A stretch of DNA of 64,000 nt from assembly GCA_945861785.1 (NCBI GenBank), contig CAMAWD010000004.1, positions 80,575-144,574 of the forward strand, in the 5' to 3' direction. The translations under genes and the position numbers were made by a program. Positions 20,593 to 31,286 of this stretch are shown one piece after another. This DNA is from Rhodoferax sp. OV413. GTDB taxonomy: Bacteria > Pseudomonadota > Gammaproteobacteria > Burkholderiales > Burkholderiaceae_C. How positions within the stretch are numbered: the first letter of the stretch is position 1; the number at the start of each line of letters is the position of its first letter. The notes beneath the pieces were generated by a model. That model saw nothing but the letters and a program-made list of their open reading frames with translations. It ran no database searches and was not told where the DNA came from.

Positions 20593-21963
20593 TCAGCCGC
20601 GTGGTGCCGGCCCGACCTGCCCCTGCAAACGATTGACCACCCGAAAACACAACAAACAGCCGGCCACGCCGAAAAAGACCACCCCCAGGCCGTAACCCGC
20701 CAAGGCGCCCTGGGCACCATACCAGCGCTGGCCGAGCCAGACGAACGGGATCACGCCCAACGTCGAGCGCCCCCAGTTGAGTGCGGTGGAATAAAACGCG
20801 TACCCCAGGTTGTTGAACGCCGCGTTGGCGACAAACAGCGCGCCGTTGAACAAAAAACTGCCGGCCACGAAGACACAGAAGAAAACGATCAGCCCACGTG
20901 CCTGCGGTGTGGCACGAAACAGGTCAGCGATCGGACCGCCGAAAACCGCCAGCAGCACCCAGACCGCCAGCACATACACCAGCGTGACCTTGAGCGCGTC
21001 GCGCAGGGTGGACTGGACCCGGTCGAAACGCTGCGCGCCGAAATTCTGGCCGATGATGGGCCCGATTGCACCGGACATCGCGAACAACAAACCAAAGGCC
21101 ACCGGGATGATGCGCTGGACCACCGCCCAGCCGGCGACCGCGTCGTCTCCGAACGCGGCCATGGTGGCGGTCACATAGGTATTTCCGACCGGGGTGGCGA
21201 TCTGCGTCAACACGGCCGGCAGGCCGATGGCCATGAACGGCCGGAATTCACGCGTCACGAAAGCCATGCTCGGCCAGGCAAACAGGTGGTGTACACGCAC
21301 CAGGCCATACGCACCAGCAAGCACCATTGCCAGCCGGGCCAGAAAGGTGGAAGCCGCCACGCCCTCGAGCCCCAGGGCCAGGCCGAAGATGAACAGCGGG
21401 TCCAGCACCACCGTCGCAGCGGCCGAAGCCAGCGTCACCGCCATGCTGCGGCGTGCGTCGCCGATCGCGCGCAGCAGGCCCGACAGGCACATGCCCAGGC
21501 CCAGCAGCGGCCAGGACGGCAACACGATGCGCATCAGCGACACGGTGAGTTCGGCAGTGCGCCCGCGCGCGCCCAGCGCCTGCACCGCCGGCTCCAGCAA
21601 CGGGTAGGCCAGGCATGCCAGTGCGGTCATCAACACCAGCACGATGGCCAGAGCCGCCCCGGCGATCTGGTTCGCCTGGGTGCGGTGCCCGCGCCCGAGC
21701 GCCCGGGCGGTGAGTGCACTGCCCGCGATGGACATGCCGATGGCCACCGAGGTGGCGAAAAACAGCAAGGTGCCCGAATACCCCATGGCGGCAGTGAGTT
21801 CGGGCTGGCCCAACAGGCCGATGTAAAACAGGCTGAGTGCCTCGACAGCAAAAACTGCCACCAGCCCAATGGCGCTGGCACCGGTCATGGTGATGACGTG
21901 GCGCAGGGTGGATCCGGTAACCAACCGGGCCGGCGCGGCTGGGGTGGCAGAACCTTCGGTCAT
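20593..21963 (-). CDS. MATE family multidrug efflux transporter
   Basis: 12-TM-like ORF; VEALSLFYIGLLGQPELTAAMGYSG, AGSALTARALGRGHRTQA. Confidence 0.9.
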   Translation of the reverse strand: MTEGSATPAAPARLVTGSTLRHVITMTGASAIGLVAVFAVEALSLFYIGLLGQPELTAAMGYSGTLLFFATSVAIGMSIAGSALTARALGRGHRTQANQIAGAALAIVLVLMTALACLAYPLLEPAVQALGARGRTAELTVSLMRIVLPSWPLLGLGMCLSGLLRAIGDARRSMAVTLASAAATVVLDPLFIFGLALGLEGVAASTFLARLAMVLAGAYGLVRVHHLFAWPSMAFVTREFRPFMAIGLPAVLTQIATPVGNTYVTATMAAFGDDAVAGWAVVQRIIPVAFGLLFAMSGAIGPIIGQNFGAQRFDRVQSTLRDALKVTLVYVLAVWVLLAVFGGPIADLFRATPQARGLIVFFCVFVAGSFLFNGALFVANAAFNNLGYAFYSTALNWGRSTLGVIPFVWLGQRWYGAQGALAGYGLGVVFFGVAGCLLCFRVVNRLQGQVGPAPRG

Positions 21964-21972
21964 CGCACCGGC

Positions 21973-23253
21973 TCAGGCGCGAACTTCGCCGTCTCCGAGA
22001 ACCACGTATTTGAGGGATGTCAGCCCTTCGATGCCGACCGGTCCGCGGGCGTGGAACTTGTCGGTGCTGATGCCGATTTCGGCCCCCAGCCCGTACTCGA
22101 AGCCATCTGCGAAGCGGGTGCTCGCATTCACCATGACACTTGCCGAATCGACCTGGCGCAGGAATTCCTGGGCGTGTTTGTGGTCGCGGGTGATGATGGC
22201 GTCGGTGTGGTGGCTGCTGTAGTGGTTGATGTGGGCGATTGCCGCATCTACCCCCGCCACGACCTTGATGCTGATGATGGGCGCGAGGTATTCCTCGTAC
22301 CAGTCCTGCTCGGTTGCGTCCACGAGCATGGCACCGGAAACGCCGGCCAGCAGCGCGCGGCTGGCCGGGCAGACCCGCATTTCGACCGCCTTGGCCGCAA
22401 ACACGGCACCGATGCGCTGCAGGAATTCTGCCGCGACGCCCTGGGCGACGAGCAGGCTTTCGCTGGCGTTGCACGGGCTGTACTTCTGGGTCTTGGCGTT
22501 GTCGGCAATGCGCACCGCCATGCCGATGTCGCAGGGGTCGTCGACGTACACGTGGCAATTGCCGTCCAGGTGTTTGAGCACCGGCACCCGGGCGTCGCGG
22601 CTGATGCGCTCGATCAGGCCCTTGCCACCGCGCGGGATGGCCATGTCGACATACTGGGGCATGGTGATGAGATGGCCCACCACCTCGCGGTCGGTGGTCT
22701 GCACCAGTTGCACGCCGTCGGCAGGCAGGCCGTTGTCGGTCAGCGCCTGCTGCACCAGGCGCGCCAGCGCGCGGTTGGAGTCGATCGCCTCCGAGCCGCC
22801 GCGCAAGATGCAGGCGTTGCCGCTCTTGATCGACAGGCTGGCGGCCTCGATGGTCACATTGGGGCGGCTTTCGAAGACCATGGCAAACACACCAATCGGC
22901 ACCCGCATCTGGCCCACACGGATGCCGCTGGGCTGCTCCTTCATGCCGACGATGTCACCGATCACATCGGGCATGGCGGCGAGCTGTTCGCAGCCTTGGG
23001 CCACGGTGTCGATGATGCGGGGGGTGAGTTTCAAGCGGTCGACCATCGGGGCGGCGAGGCCGGCGGCGGTTGCGCGGTCCAGATCTTTCTGGTTTTCCGC
23101 CTGCAGCGGGGCGGTGTTGTCCCGCAGGAGCTGGGCCAGGCGGCGCAGGCAGGCGCTGCGGGTGGCGGCACTGGCGCGGGCCATCAGCGTGGAGGCGGCG
23201 CGGGCCTGGATGCCGAGGGTTTGGGAGTAGGCGGCGGGGGTGGGCGCGTTCAT
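21973..23253 (-). CDS. proA: Gamma-glutamyl phosphate reductase
   Basis: [75 protein letters not shown]. Confidence 0.95.
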   Translation of the reverse strand: MNAPTPAAYSQTLGIQARAASTLMARASAATRSACLRRLAQLLRDNTAPLQAENQKDLDRATAAGLAAPMVDRLKLTPRIIDTVAQGCEQLAAMPDVIGDIVGMKEQPSGIRVGQMRVPIGVFAMVFESRPNVTIEAASLSIKSGNACILRGGSEAIDSNRALARLVQQALTDNGLPADGVQLVQTTDREVVGHLITMPQYVDMAIPRGGKGLIERISRDARVPVLKHLDGNCHVYVDDPCDIGMAVRIADNAKTQKYSPCNASESLLVAQGVAAEFLQRIGAVFAAKAVEMRVCPASRALLAGVSGAMLVDATEQDWYEEYLAPIISIKVVAGVDAAIAHINHYSSHHTDAIITRDHKHAQEFLRQVDSASVMVNASTRFADGFEYGLGAEIGISTDKFHARGPVGIEGLTSLKYVVLGDGEVRA

Positions 23254-23348
23254 GGGGGGATTATCGTGTGGTGGGTGCAGGTCGGGTCGCAAAGCTGCTG
23301 AGCCGGTAGCGGACCCTGCATCGGGGCCTGCGGCATGTTCTGGCAATA

Positions 23349-23413
23349 GGGTAATCATCCCTCTATTGGGGTAATGAACGTGCAAAATACCTCTATTTGA
23401 CTTGGCATTACCC
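23349..23413. promoter_or_regulatory. Repeat-containing presumptive operator upstream of the Fic remnant
   Basis: GGGTAAT at 23349 and 23369 plus its inverse ATTACCC at 23407; CCTCTATT occurs twice; GGGGTAATG/CATTACCCC is a perfect 9-bp inverted repeat. Confidence 0.4.
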
Positions 23414-23440
23414 CATTCCTCTCCGTTCGAATCCAGCCGC

Positions 23441-24010
23441 ATGCACTCCCTCTTGCCCGAATACCTCGCCCGGCTGCGTTTTGACACGCAGCAGTTGGCG
23501 ACGTTGCGCGCGCTGGGTGAATACCGGGGCAAGTAACAACTATTTGTGGCCCAGTCACCCGAGGTTCTGAGCGATCTGCGCCAGGTGGCTGTCGTCGAGT
23601 CCACCGAGTCTTCGAACCGCCTGGAAGGCGTGGTCGTGGCAGCGCATCGGCTCAAGTCCCTGGTTCTCAAGAATGCCACGCCGCAGAGCCGGTCCGAGCA
23701 AGAGGTGGCAGGTTATCGGGATGCCTTGGGCCTGATCCACGAAAGCGCCGAGCAGATGCCGTTCTCGGAAGGCACGGTCCTGCAACTCCACGGCATCCTT
23801 TACCGCTACATGCCGCAACCGGGTGGTCGCTGGAAGGCCACGAACAACGACATCGTCGAGCGCCACCCCGATGGCAGCGCACGCATCCGCTTTCGCCCGG
23901 TCGCCGCGCATCTTGCGCCCATGATGATGGCGGACATGATCGCGCGATACCGCACGGCGCTGGACCAGCACATGGCAGACCCGTTGGTTCTGGTGCCATT
24001 GGTCGTCCTC
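23441..24010 (+). pseudogene. Fic/DOC family protein, disrupted by an in-frame TAA and lacking the catalytic motif
   Basis: [62 protein letters not shown]...DPLVLVPLVVLDL, then homology ends before any HxFxDGNGR. Confidence 0.8.
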
Positions 24011-24349
24011 GATTTAGTGGCGGCTGGATGCCGGGGTGGGGACATCTTACCAGGTGGGCTGCCAGAGCTTCGCCAAGCTCCTGGAGCGTTTGCGCTTGGT
24101 GGATGCGTCCATGTTTTGGGTGAGGGGGCCTGCCCCCTCCCTGCTGTACCACCCACTTGACCATGAAGTCCGTACGTCAGCAGCAGTGCGTCGAAGCAGG
24201 CCTTGAACACGGCGCCGCCTGATAGGTGGTCTTTCGCCAGGTCATGGTGCCGGCGGCGACATGTCATCAGAACGTGTTCTCGTTTCGTCGAAATGGCGAC
24301 ACAACGCACTTGTGATGATATTGTTTTTTTTTGTTTTAAAAAAGCCATA

Positions 24350-24362
24350 ATAATGTCATTAT
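24350..24362. promoter_or_regulatory. Palindrome ATAATG-T-CATTAT overlapping the hipB-like start codon; candidate autoregulatory operator
   Basis: Perfect 6-bp arms around one base in an AT-rich tract unlike the rest of the window. Confidence 0.35.
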
Positions 24363-24840
24363 GGCCAAGAAAACCGCCCCTTTGCTTCCCTCCACCGACG
24401 CGTTGCTGGCCCAACTCGGGGCCCGGCTGCGCATCGCGCGCCTGCGCCGGAAACTGCCCGCCAAGCAACTGGCCGAGCGCGCAGGCATGTCGCCCATGAC
24501 CTTGCGCAGCATCGAGCGCGGCGGTGCAGGCGTGACGCTCGGCGCCTACGCTGCGGTCATGCAGGTTCTGGGGCTCGAGCGCGATTTCGAATTCCTGGCC
24601 CAGGCCGATCCCGTGGGCCGTGAATTGCAGGATTCCCGTTTGCCGGCGCCCCGTCGTGCGGCCCCGGTGCCGGCCCCCGCCCCGCGCCCGGCATCGCCGA
24701 AGGAATTTCCATCCACAGCCGCAGAACTGGGCGGCCCATGGGAAGCCCCCCCGGGGGACTGGGCCACGAACAGTGGCTTCGCCAGTTCGGAAGCCTTGTC
24801 CGCCTTGATCAAGCGCCGATCGCCAGACATGGGCAGCTGA
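24361..24840 (+). CDS. hipB: HTH (XRE) antitoxin, HipB-like
   Basis: LGARLRIARLRRKLPAKQLAERAGMSPMTLRSIERGGAGVTLGAYAAVMQVLGL; immediately upstream of hipA-like gene. Confidence 0.82.
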   Translation: MAKKTAPLLPSTDALLAQLGARLRIARLRRKLPAKQLAERAGMSPMTLRSIERGGAGVTLGAYAAVMQVLGLERDFEFLAQADPVGRELQDSRLPAPRRAAPVPAPAPRPASPKEFPSTAAELGGPWEAPPGDWATNSGFASSEALSALIKRRSPDMGS

Positions 24841-24843
24841 TCC

Positions 24844-26127
24844 ATGACCGCCACGATCGCCGTGTATGCCGACTGGGAGGGTCTCGCTGCGCCGCTGCGC
24901 CTGGGAACCCTCCACGCCCGCGCGGGCGCCGGGCACGAAGTCTTCGAGTTTGAATTCACCGCGGCCGCCCTGGCTGACCGGGCACTGGCGAACGTGCATC
25001 TGGATCCAAGGCTTGGCTTGTTTGAGGGGCCGCAGCATCCGCCACAAGGGCAGGCGGTTTTCGGCGTGTTCGCCGATGCCAGTCCGGACCGCTGGGGGCG
25101 GCTGCTCATGCAGCGGCGTCTTGAGCGGGCCCAGCGCGCCGGCGGCTCACCATCCGCAGCGCGGCTGTTCGAATCGGACTACCTCCTCGGCGTGCATGAC
25201 GCCTACCGCTCCGGCGCGCTGCGCTTCAAGCGCGATGCGGGCGGCGAGTTCCTGGACAACCAGCACGGCGCCGCGGCGCCCCCGTTCATCCAGTTGCGGG
25301 CACTGCAGGCGGCCAGCCTCGCCCTGGAACGCGATGAGGACAACACCGCCCCCGATGCAGACGCGTGGTTGCGCATGCTGATCGCCCCCGGCGGGTCGCT
25401 GGGCGGCGCCCGGCCGAAGGCCAGCGTGGTGGACCCGGATGGACACCTGTGGATCGCCAAGTTTCCAAGCGCGCGTGATGAGCACGACGTGGGTGCCTGG
25501 GAGATGGTCGTGCACACGCTCGCGCACAGCTGTGGCCTGCGCGTCACGAGGGCACTCGCGCAGCAGTTCGCGAACCCGCACCACACATTCCTCGTGCGGC
25601 GCTTCGATCGCACCAGCAGCGGCCGGCGCTTGCACTTCGCATCCGCCATGACGCTGACCGGCAGGCAGGACGGTGACGACGCCTCCACGGGTGCAAGCTA
25701 CCTGGAGATCGCCCGCGTCCTGATCAACCACGGCGCGCAAACCGACGCCGACCTGCGTGAGTTGTGGTCGCGGATCGTCTTCAACATGCTGGTGTCGAAC
25801 ACCGACGATCACCTGCGCAACCACGGGTTCTTGCTGGTGCCGGGCAAGGGCTGGCGGCTGTCCGAGGCTTTCGACATGAACCCGGTTCCGCATGCGCAGG
25901 GCCTGAAGCTGAACGTCAGCGAAGCGGACAACCTGCTGGACCTGGATCTGGCCAGGTCCGTGGCGCACTACTTCAGGGTCCGCAAGGACGACGCAGACAG
26001 GATCATCGCGGACTTCCAGGCCGTGGTCGCGCAATGGCCCGCGATCGCGGGCAGCCTGCAGGTGCCGCGGCGGGAGCAGGAACGCCTTGCGCCAGCGTTT
26101 CGTCTGGCGTGGGCAGCGGGCGGCTAA
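24844..26127 (+). CDS. hipA: HipA-family Ser/Thr kinase toxin
   Basis: FGVFADASPDRWGRLLMQRR, GGSLGGARPKASVVDPDGHLWIAKFPS, FNMLVSNTDDHLRNHGFLL, LSEAFDMNPVP. Confidence 0.92.
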   Translation: MTATIAVYADWEGLAAPLRLGTLHARAGAGHEVFEFEFTAAALADRALANVHLDPRLGLFEGPQHPPQGQAVFGVFADASPDRWGRLLMQRRLERAQRAGGSPSAARLFESDYLLGVHDAYRSGALRFKRDAGGEFLDNQHGAAAPPFIQLRALQAASLALERDEDNTAPDADAWLRMLIAPGGSLGGARPKASVVDPDGHLWIAKFPSARDEHDVGAWEMVVHTLAHSCGLRVTRALAQQFANPHHTFLVRRFDRTSSGRRLHFASAMTLTGRQDGDDASTGASYLEIARVLINHGAQTDADLRELWSRIVFNMLVSNTDDHLRNHGFLLVPGKGWRLSEAFDMNPVPHAQGLKLNVSEADNLLDLDLARSVAHYFRVRKDDADRIIADFQAVVAQWPAIAGSLQVPRREQERLAPAFRLAWAAGG

Positions 26128-26193
26128 GCTGGGTCTGGAGCGGAATGCCACAGAGCCATAGACTCGGTGTTCCTGATGCCAGCGGACTACGAA

Positions 26194-26295
26194 ATGAAAA
26201 GTGCACTTTTCGTCGATTTCGACAACGCTTATTCGGGGACACGAATTTCGAAGTGGCAACGACAACGTGGCAGTCTTGAGCAGCCGCTTCATTGA
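26194..26295 (+). pseudogene. Possible N-terminal remnant of a NYN-domain (LabA-like) protein
   Basis: MKSALFVDFDNAYSG then divergence and stop; the start resembles NYN-domain ALFVDFDN starts; very short. Confidence 0.3.
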
Positions 26296-26453
26296 AAGCA
26301 TGCGGGTGATTTGCGAGGGTGAACAGATTGCGTTGGCGGAAACCATGGAGGCTGCGCTTCGCGAATGGAGCTCGGCGGCGGTCCATCGACATGGCCTGCT
26401 GCCAGTCAATGCCATTTCCTAAGTGCTGACCGTGCCGGCTGGCACGCGCCTGT

Positions 26454-27524
26454 TCAGCGCACGCGCGATGGCTGCGGCTCCCCACACCGCCGACACAAAT
26501 CCATCGCCAGCCGGTGCAGCGCCTGCCACCCATTGGCCGGCCAGTCGGGCAGCTTCAGGCCCTTCACGATGCCGTCTACCAGGTGCGCGGCCAGCAGCAG
26601 TTCGGATGCGGCATCGCTGGTCAGGCGCGGCAGCACGCGTTCGAACAGCCGCTCGCGCGTGCCCCAGATGCGCTGCTCGCGCAAGGCCATCGGCAGGGGG
26701 CGGCCTTGCGCCATCGCGTCCTTGACGCGTTTGAGGGCGCGTATGTCTTCGGCCAACGTGTAGTGCACCAGCACCTCGGATTCGCCTTCGGCCTGCAGGC
26801 CGTCGAGCATGCGTTGCACACGTGCGGTTTGCCCCCCCAGCACCGCTTCGGACAACTTGAACACGTCGTAACGGGCGACATTGAGCACCGCGCCCTCCAC
26901 CTGTTCAAAACCCAGTTCGCCGGCAGGAAACAGCAGGGCCAGCTTCTGGATCTCCTGGTGGGCCGCCAACAGGTTGCCCTCCACCCGGTCCGCAAAGAAC
27001 TGCAGCGTGCGTTGGCCCTCGATGCCGGCCCTGACGCGTTGCCCCTGCTGCGACAGGCGCTGCGCCAGCCACTGTGGCAGCGCCGCCCGTTCCACCGGCT
27101 CCACACCAACCGTGACGCCAAGCGACTCCAGTGCACCGAACCAGGCGCCGCTGCGGGTGGCCTTGTCGAGCCGGGGCAGCATCACGATGGTCAGGGTGCT
27201 GTCATTGCCCCGGGCCTGTTCGGCCAGTTGCTGGATCGCCACGCTGCCGTCCTTGCCGGGTTTGCCGGACGGGATGCGGATTTCCACGATCTGCTTGTCG
27301 GAAAACAGGCTCAGCGAGCCACCGGCGGCCAGCACCTCGCTCCAGTCGAAGTGCGCACCCGCCACGGTGTGCGAGGTGCGTTCGGTATATCCGGCGGCCC
27401 GGGCCGCTGCGCGGATGGCGTCGGCGCCCTCCTGAATCAGCAAGGGCTCGTCGCCATGCAGCGTGTACAGGCTTGCCAGGCCGCGCTGAAGCTGGTTCGG
27501 GAGTTGGCCTGCGGCGATCTGCAT
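26454..27524 (-). CDS. holA: DNA polymerase III delta subunit
   Basis: LYTLHGDEPLLIQEGADAIRAAARAAGYTER; domain architecture; next to lptE and leuS. Confidence 0.93.
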   Translation of the reverse strand: MQIAAGQLPNQLQRGLASLYTLHGDEPLLIQEGADAIRAAARAAGYTERTSHTVAGAHFDWSEVLAAGGSLSLFSDKQIVEIRIPSGKPGKDGSVAIQQLAEQARGNDSTLTIVMLPRLDKATRSGAWFGALESLGVTVGVEPVERAALPQWLAQRLSQQGQRVRAGIEGQRTLQFFADRVEGNLLAAHQEIQKLALLFPAGELGFEQVEGAVLNVARYDVFKLSEAVLGGQTARVQRMLDGLQAEGESEVLVHYTLAEDIRALKRVKDAMAQGRPLPMALREQRIWGTRERLFERVLPRLTSDAASELLLAAHLVDGIVKGLKLPDWPANGWQALHRLAMDLCRRCGEPQPSRVR

Positions 27525-27622
27525 CCGGCAAGTTTAGCGGCCGGGCCGGAGCGCGCACGTCGTCGTGATCACCGACTCCAAGGCGTCCCCCCTGGTGCCA
27601 TGCGCCCGCCTCTGAGCCTGAG

Positions 27623-28123
27623 TCAGAGCGCGCGCACTGCCGCCAGCCGGCGCATCAGCTGTTGCACCATGTCGCTCTGCATGTCGCGGTACATCAGGCC
27701 TTCTTCGGCCTCCTTGGCAAGCACAGCAGACTCGTTGAAGCTGATGTCGCGCTGCTGCAGCAGCTCGGTCTCGGGGATCAGCTCCTTGCCCTGGGGCGTA
27801 CGCAGGCGAAAACGCATACGCACCCGCAGTTGGAACTCCCGCACCTGACCGGTGGCATTCACACCAACCACGGTCTTCTCCCGCAGTTCGGACAGGATGT
27901 CCAGAACGGCCTGGGCGTCCGCCTGGGGGGTGGGCGCCGTCATGACCCGCAAGCGACCCAGCGAGCCCAGGTTGCGCTTGATTTCGTTGCCCAGCGCCGA
28001 GGTGTCGCCGACGTTGACGAACAGGGATGCAAAGGCCAGCTCGGGGGCGCCGCGCAACTGGAAGCCGCAGGCCCCCAGCGACAGGGCCGCTGCTTGTGCC
28101 AGCACCAGGCGTCGTGGCAGCAT
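27623..28123 (-). CDS. lptE: LPS-assembly lipoprotein LptE
   Basis: Lipobox LSLGACGFQLRGAPELAFASLFV; start overlaps the leuS stop by 1 bp. Confidence 0.9.
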   Translation of the reverse strand: MLPRRLVLAQAAALSLGACGFQLRGAPELAFASLFVNVGDTSALGNEIKRNLGSLGRLRVMTAPTPQADAQAVLDILSELREKTVVGVNATGQVREFQLRVRMRFRLRTPQGKELIPETELLQQRDISFNESAVLAKEAEEGLMYRDMQSDMVQQLMRRLAAVRAL

Positions 28124-30753
28124 CAGATCACCACGTTGACAAGGCGCCCCGGCACCACGATGACCTTTTTCACTGTGGCCCCGGCCGAGAGCTTGATGAA
28201 CACCTCGTTGGCCAGTGCCGCAGCTTCGATGGCCTCGCGCGAGGCGCCGGACGGCACCCGGATTGCGTCGCGCAGCTTGCCGTTGATCTGCAGCATCAGT
28301 TCGATCTCGTCTTGCGCGAGCGCGCGCGGATCGACCACCGGCCACGGCGCATCGAGCAGTTCACCATGGTGCTTGTCATAACCCATGGCGCGCCACAACT
28401 CCTGGGCGATATGGGGTGTGACCGGGTACAGACAGCGCAGCAGCATGTTCAGGCCCTCATGGGCCGCGTGCAGGTCCGACGGAGTGCCCGCACCCTTGAA
28501 GTCTTCCAGCGCATTGAGCATCTTCATGGCACCGGACACCACGGTGTTGTACTGCATGCGCTGGTAGTCGTAGTCGACTTGCTTGAACACGCTGTGGATT
28601 TCGCGGCGCAGGTCGCTGGCGGCACGCCCGTAAGCGGTTGGGCCGCCGGCCTCGGCCGGCGCCTGCCCCAGACGCGCGGCGAAGTTCCAGACCCGGCGCA
28701 GGAACCGGTAGGAGCCCTCCACCGCCGCGTCGTTCCACTCCAGTGTGGCCTCCGGTGGCGCGGTGAACATGGTGTAGAGCCGGGCGGTGTCCGCGCCGTA
28801 CTTCTCGATCAGGTCCTGCGGGTCGACCCCGTTGTTCTTGCTTTTGCTCATGGTGCCCACGCCTTCGTAGTCCACCATCGTGCCGTCGGACTTGCGCCTG
28901 GCACCTGTCACCTTGCCTGTCGCGTCATGGATGTCCTCGACTTCGTGCGGCCAGAAATATTCGATTCCGCCGCCTTTGTTCTTGCGCGAGTAGATGTGGT
29001 TGAGCACCATGCCCTGCGTCAGCAGTTTCGTGAAGGGCTCGTCGATGTTGACCAGCCCGAGATCGCGCATCACCTTGGTCCAGAAACGTGCGTACAACAG
29101 GTGCAGGATCGCGTGTTCGATGCCGCCAATGTACTGGTCCATCGGCATCCAGTAGCGGCTGCCCGCACCCACCATGGCGGTGTCGTTCTTCGGATCACAG
29201 TACCGCATGTAGTACCACGAGGAATCGACGAAGGTGTCCATGGTGTCGGTCTCGCGCCGCGCCGCCGCGCCGCAGACCGGGCACACGACGCCGGCATGGA
29301 AACCCGCGTGCGTGTTCAGGGGGTTGCCGGAGCCGTCGGGCACGCAGTCCTGCGGCAACACGACCGGCAGGTCTTTTTCGGGCACTGGCACGGCACCATG
29401 TTCGGGGCAGTGGATGATGGGGATCGGTGTGCCCCAGTAGCGCTGGCGGCTCACGCCCCAGTCGCGCAGGCGCCAGGTGGTCTTTTTCTGGCCCAGACCG
29501 CGCACCTGCAGTGCGTGGCTGATGGCGTCGACAGCCTCCTGGTAGGACAGGCCGCTGAAGCTGTCCGAGTTGATGGTCACGCCGCGCTGCTTGTCGCCGT
29601 ACCACTCCTGCCAGTTCTCGTAGTCGTAGGTCAGGCCGTCGATCAGCACCACCTCGACGATGGGTATGGCGTACTTGCGCGCAAAGATGAAGTCGCGCTC
29701 GTCGTGCGCCGGCACGCCCATGACCGCGCCGTCGCCATACCCGATCAGCACGTAGTTGCCGACCCACAGCTCGATCTTGTGGCCATTGAGCGGATGGGTG
29801 ACGAAGAGCCCGGTGCGCATGCCCTCCTTCTCGCGCACCGCCAGCTCGGCCTCGGTGGTGCCGCCGCGCTGGCATTCCTCGATGAAGGCCGCCAGCGCCG
29901 GGTTGGACCGGGCCGCATGCGTGGCAAGCGGGTGCTCCGGCGCCACGGCGCAGAAGGTCACCCCCATCAGTGTGTCGGCGCGGGTGGTGAAGACGTGCAT
30001 CCGGCCGTCGCCGATCAGCTTGCCGCTGGCGTCACGGATGTCATGCGGGAAGGCGAAACGCACACCTTCACTTTTGCCGATCCAGTTTTCCTGCATCAGT
30101 TTCACGCGTTCCGGCCAGCCTGGCAGGCCTTCGTCCACACAGTCGAGCAACTCGGCTGCGTAGTCGGTGATCTTGAGGTAATAACCCGGGATCTCCCGCT
30201 TTTCGATCACGGCGCCGGTGCGCCAGCCCTTGCCGTCGATGACCTGTTCGTTGGCCAGTACGGTCTGGTCGACCGGATCCCAGTTGACGATCTGCGTCTT
30301 GCGGTAGGCGATGCCCTTTTTCAGCATCTTCAGGAACAGCCACTGGTTCCACTTGTAATAACTCGCGTCGCAGGTTGCGATCTCGCGGCTCCAGTCGATG
30401 GCCAGCCCCAGTGCCTGCATCTGCTGCTTCATGTAGGCAATGTTCTCGTAGGTCCACTTGGCCGGAGGCACACCATTCTTGAGCGCTGCGTTCTCGGCCG
30501 GCAGGCCGAATGCGTCCCAGCCCATCGGCATCAGGACATTGAAACCCTTCATGCGCAGGTGGCGCGCGAGCATGTCGTTGATGGTGTAGTTGCGCACATG
30601 GCCCATGTGCAGCTTGCCGCTGGGGTAGGGCAGCATCGAACAGGCGTAGAACTTCTGCTTCGAGGCGTCTTCCGTCACCCGGTAGGCGTCACTGGATTGC
30701 CAGTGTTGCTGGGCGGTTTTCTCGACGGCGAGATGGTCGTATTTTTCTTGCAT
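28123..30753 (-). CDS. leuS: Leucyl-tRNA synthetase
   Basis: [31 protein letters not shown]. Confidence 0.98.
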   Translation of the reverse strand: MQEKYDHLAVEKTAQQHWQSSDAYRVTEDASKQKFYACSMLPYPSGKLHMGHVRNYTINDMLARHLRMKGFNVLMPMGWDAFGLPAENAALKNGVPPAKWTYENIAYMKQQMQALGLAIDWSREIATCDASYYKWNQWLFLKMLKKGIAYRKTQIVNWDPVDQTVLANEQVIDGKGWRTGAVIEKREIPGYYLKITDYAAELLDCVDEGLPGWPERVKLMQENWIGKSEGVRFAFPHDIRDASGKLIGDGRMHVFTTRADTLMGVTFCAVAPEHPLATHAARSNPALAAFIEECQRGGTTEAELAVREKEGMRTGLFVTHPLNGHKIELWVGNYVLIGYGDGAVMGVPAHDERDFIFARKYAIPIVEVVLIDGLTYDYENWQEWYGDKQRGVTINSDSFSGLSYQEAVDAISHALQVRGLGQKKTTWRLRDWGVSRQRYWGTPIPIIHCPEHGAVPVPEKDLPVVLPQDCVPDGSGNPLNTHAGFHAGVVCPVCGAAARRETDTMDTFVDSSWYYMRYCDPKNDTAMVGAGSRYWMPMDQYIGGIEHAILHLLYARFWTKVMRDLGLVNIDEPFTKLLTQGMVLNHIYSRKNKGGGIEYFWPHEVEDIHDATGKVTGARRKSDGTMVDYEGVGTMSKSKNNGVDPQDLIEKYGADTARLYTMFTAPPEATLEWNDAAVEGSYRFLRRVWNFAARLGQAPAEAGGPTAYGRAASDLRREIHSVFKQVDYDYQRMQYNTVVSGAMKMLNALEDFKGAGTPSDLHAAHEGLNMLLRCLYPVTPHIAQELWRAMGYDKHHGELLDAPWPVVDPRALAQDEIELMLQINGKLRDAIRVPSGASREAIEAAALANEVFIKLSAGATVKKVIVVPGRLVNVVI

Positions 30754-30857
30754 GGCGGGGGTGTTGCGGCTCAAGTGCCGCATGGGTGCGATTCTAGGCC
30801 TTGCCTTGTGCGCCGGGGCGCTGCAGACACCAGCGCCAGCCGGCCAGCTCCCGCGGC

Positions 30858-31283
30858 CTACGGGGTTGCGGCGCGGCTGTCGGCCACGAAACCAATGCGG
30901 CCCAGCCCGGCTTTTTGCGCCATGCCGATGACTTCGACCACCCGGCCGTAGGCCACCGCCCGGTCGGCGCGCAATTGCACCTCGGTGTCCGGATCCTGCA
31001 CGGCTACGCGTGTGAGGCGGGTCGCCAGCTCCGTGCTGGTGACGGGTTTGTCATCCACAAACACCTGGCCCGACCGGTCGACGACGACCAGCACCGATCT
31101 GGGTGCGTCGCTGGCGCCGGCGGCATCCGTGCGTGGCAGGTCGAGCCGGACCGAACTGGCCAATAGCGGCGCCGTGATCAGGAAGATGACCACCAGCACC
31201 AGCATCACGTCGATCAGCGGCGTCATGTTGATGTCGCTCATGGGGGGGTCGCCCCGGGTGCGTTCGAGCCGACCGAAGGCCAT
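30858..31283 (-). CDS. exbD: ExbD/TolR biopolymer transport protein
   Basis: [25 protein letters not shown]. Confidence 0.92.
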   Translation of the reverse strand: MAFGRLERTRGDPPMSDINMTPLIDVMLVLVVIFLITAPLLASSVRLDLPRTDAAGASDAPRSVLVVVDRSGQVFVDDKPVTSTELATRLTRVAVQDPDTEVQLRADRAVAYGRVVEVIGMAQKAGLGRIGFVADSRAATP

Positions 31284-31286
31284 CGG

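Noticed and set aside
28027-30951. 974-aa plus-strand ORF opposite leuS
   Set aside because: Antisense shadow of a high-GC essential gene; low-complexity, His/Gln/Arg-rich translation without domain motifs
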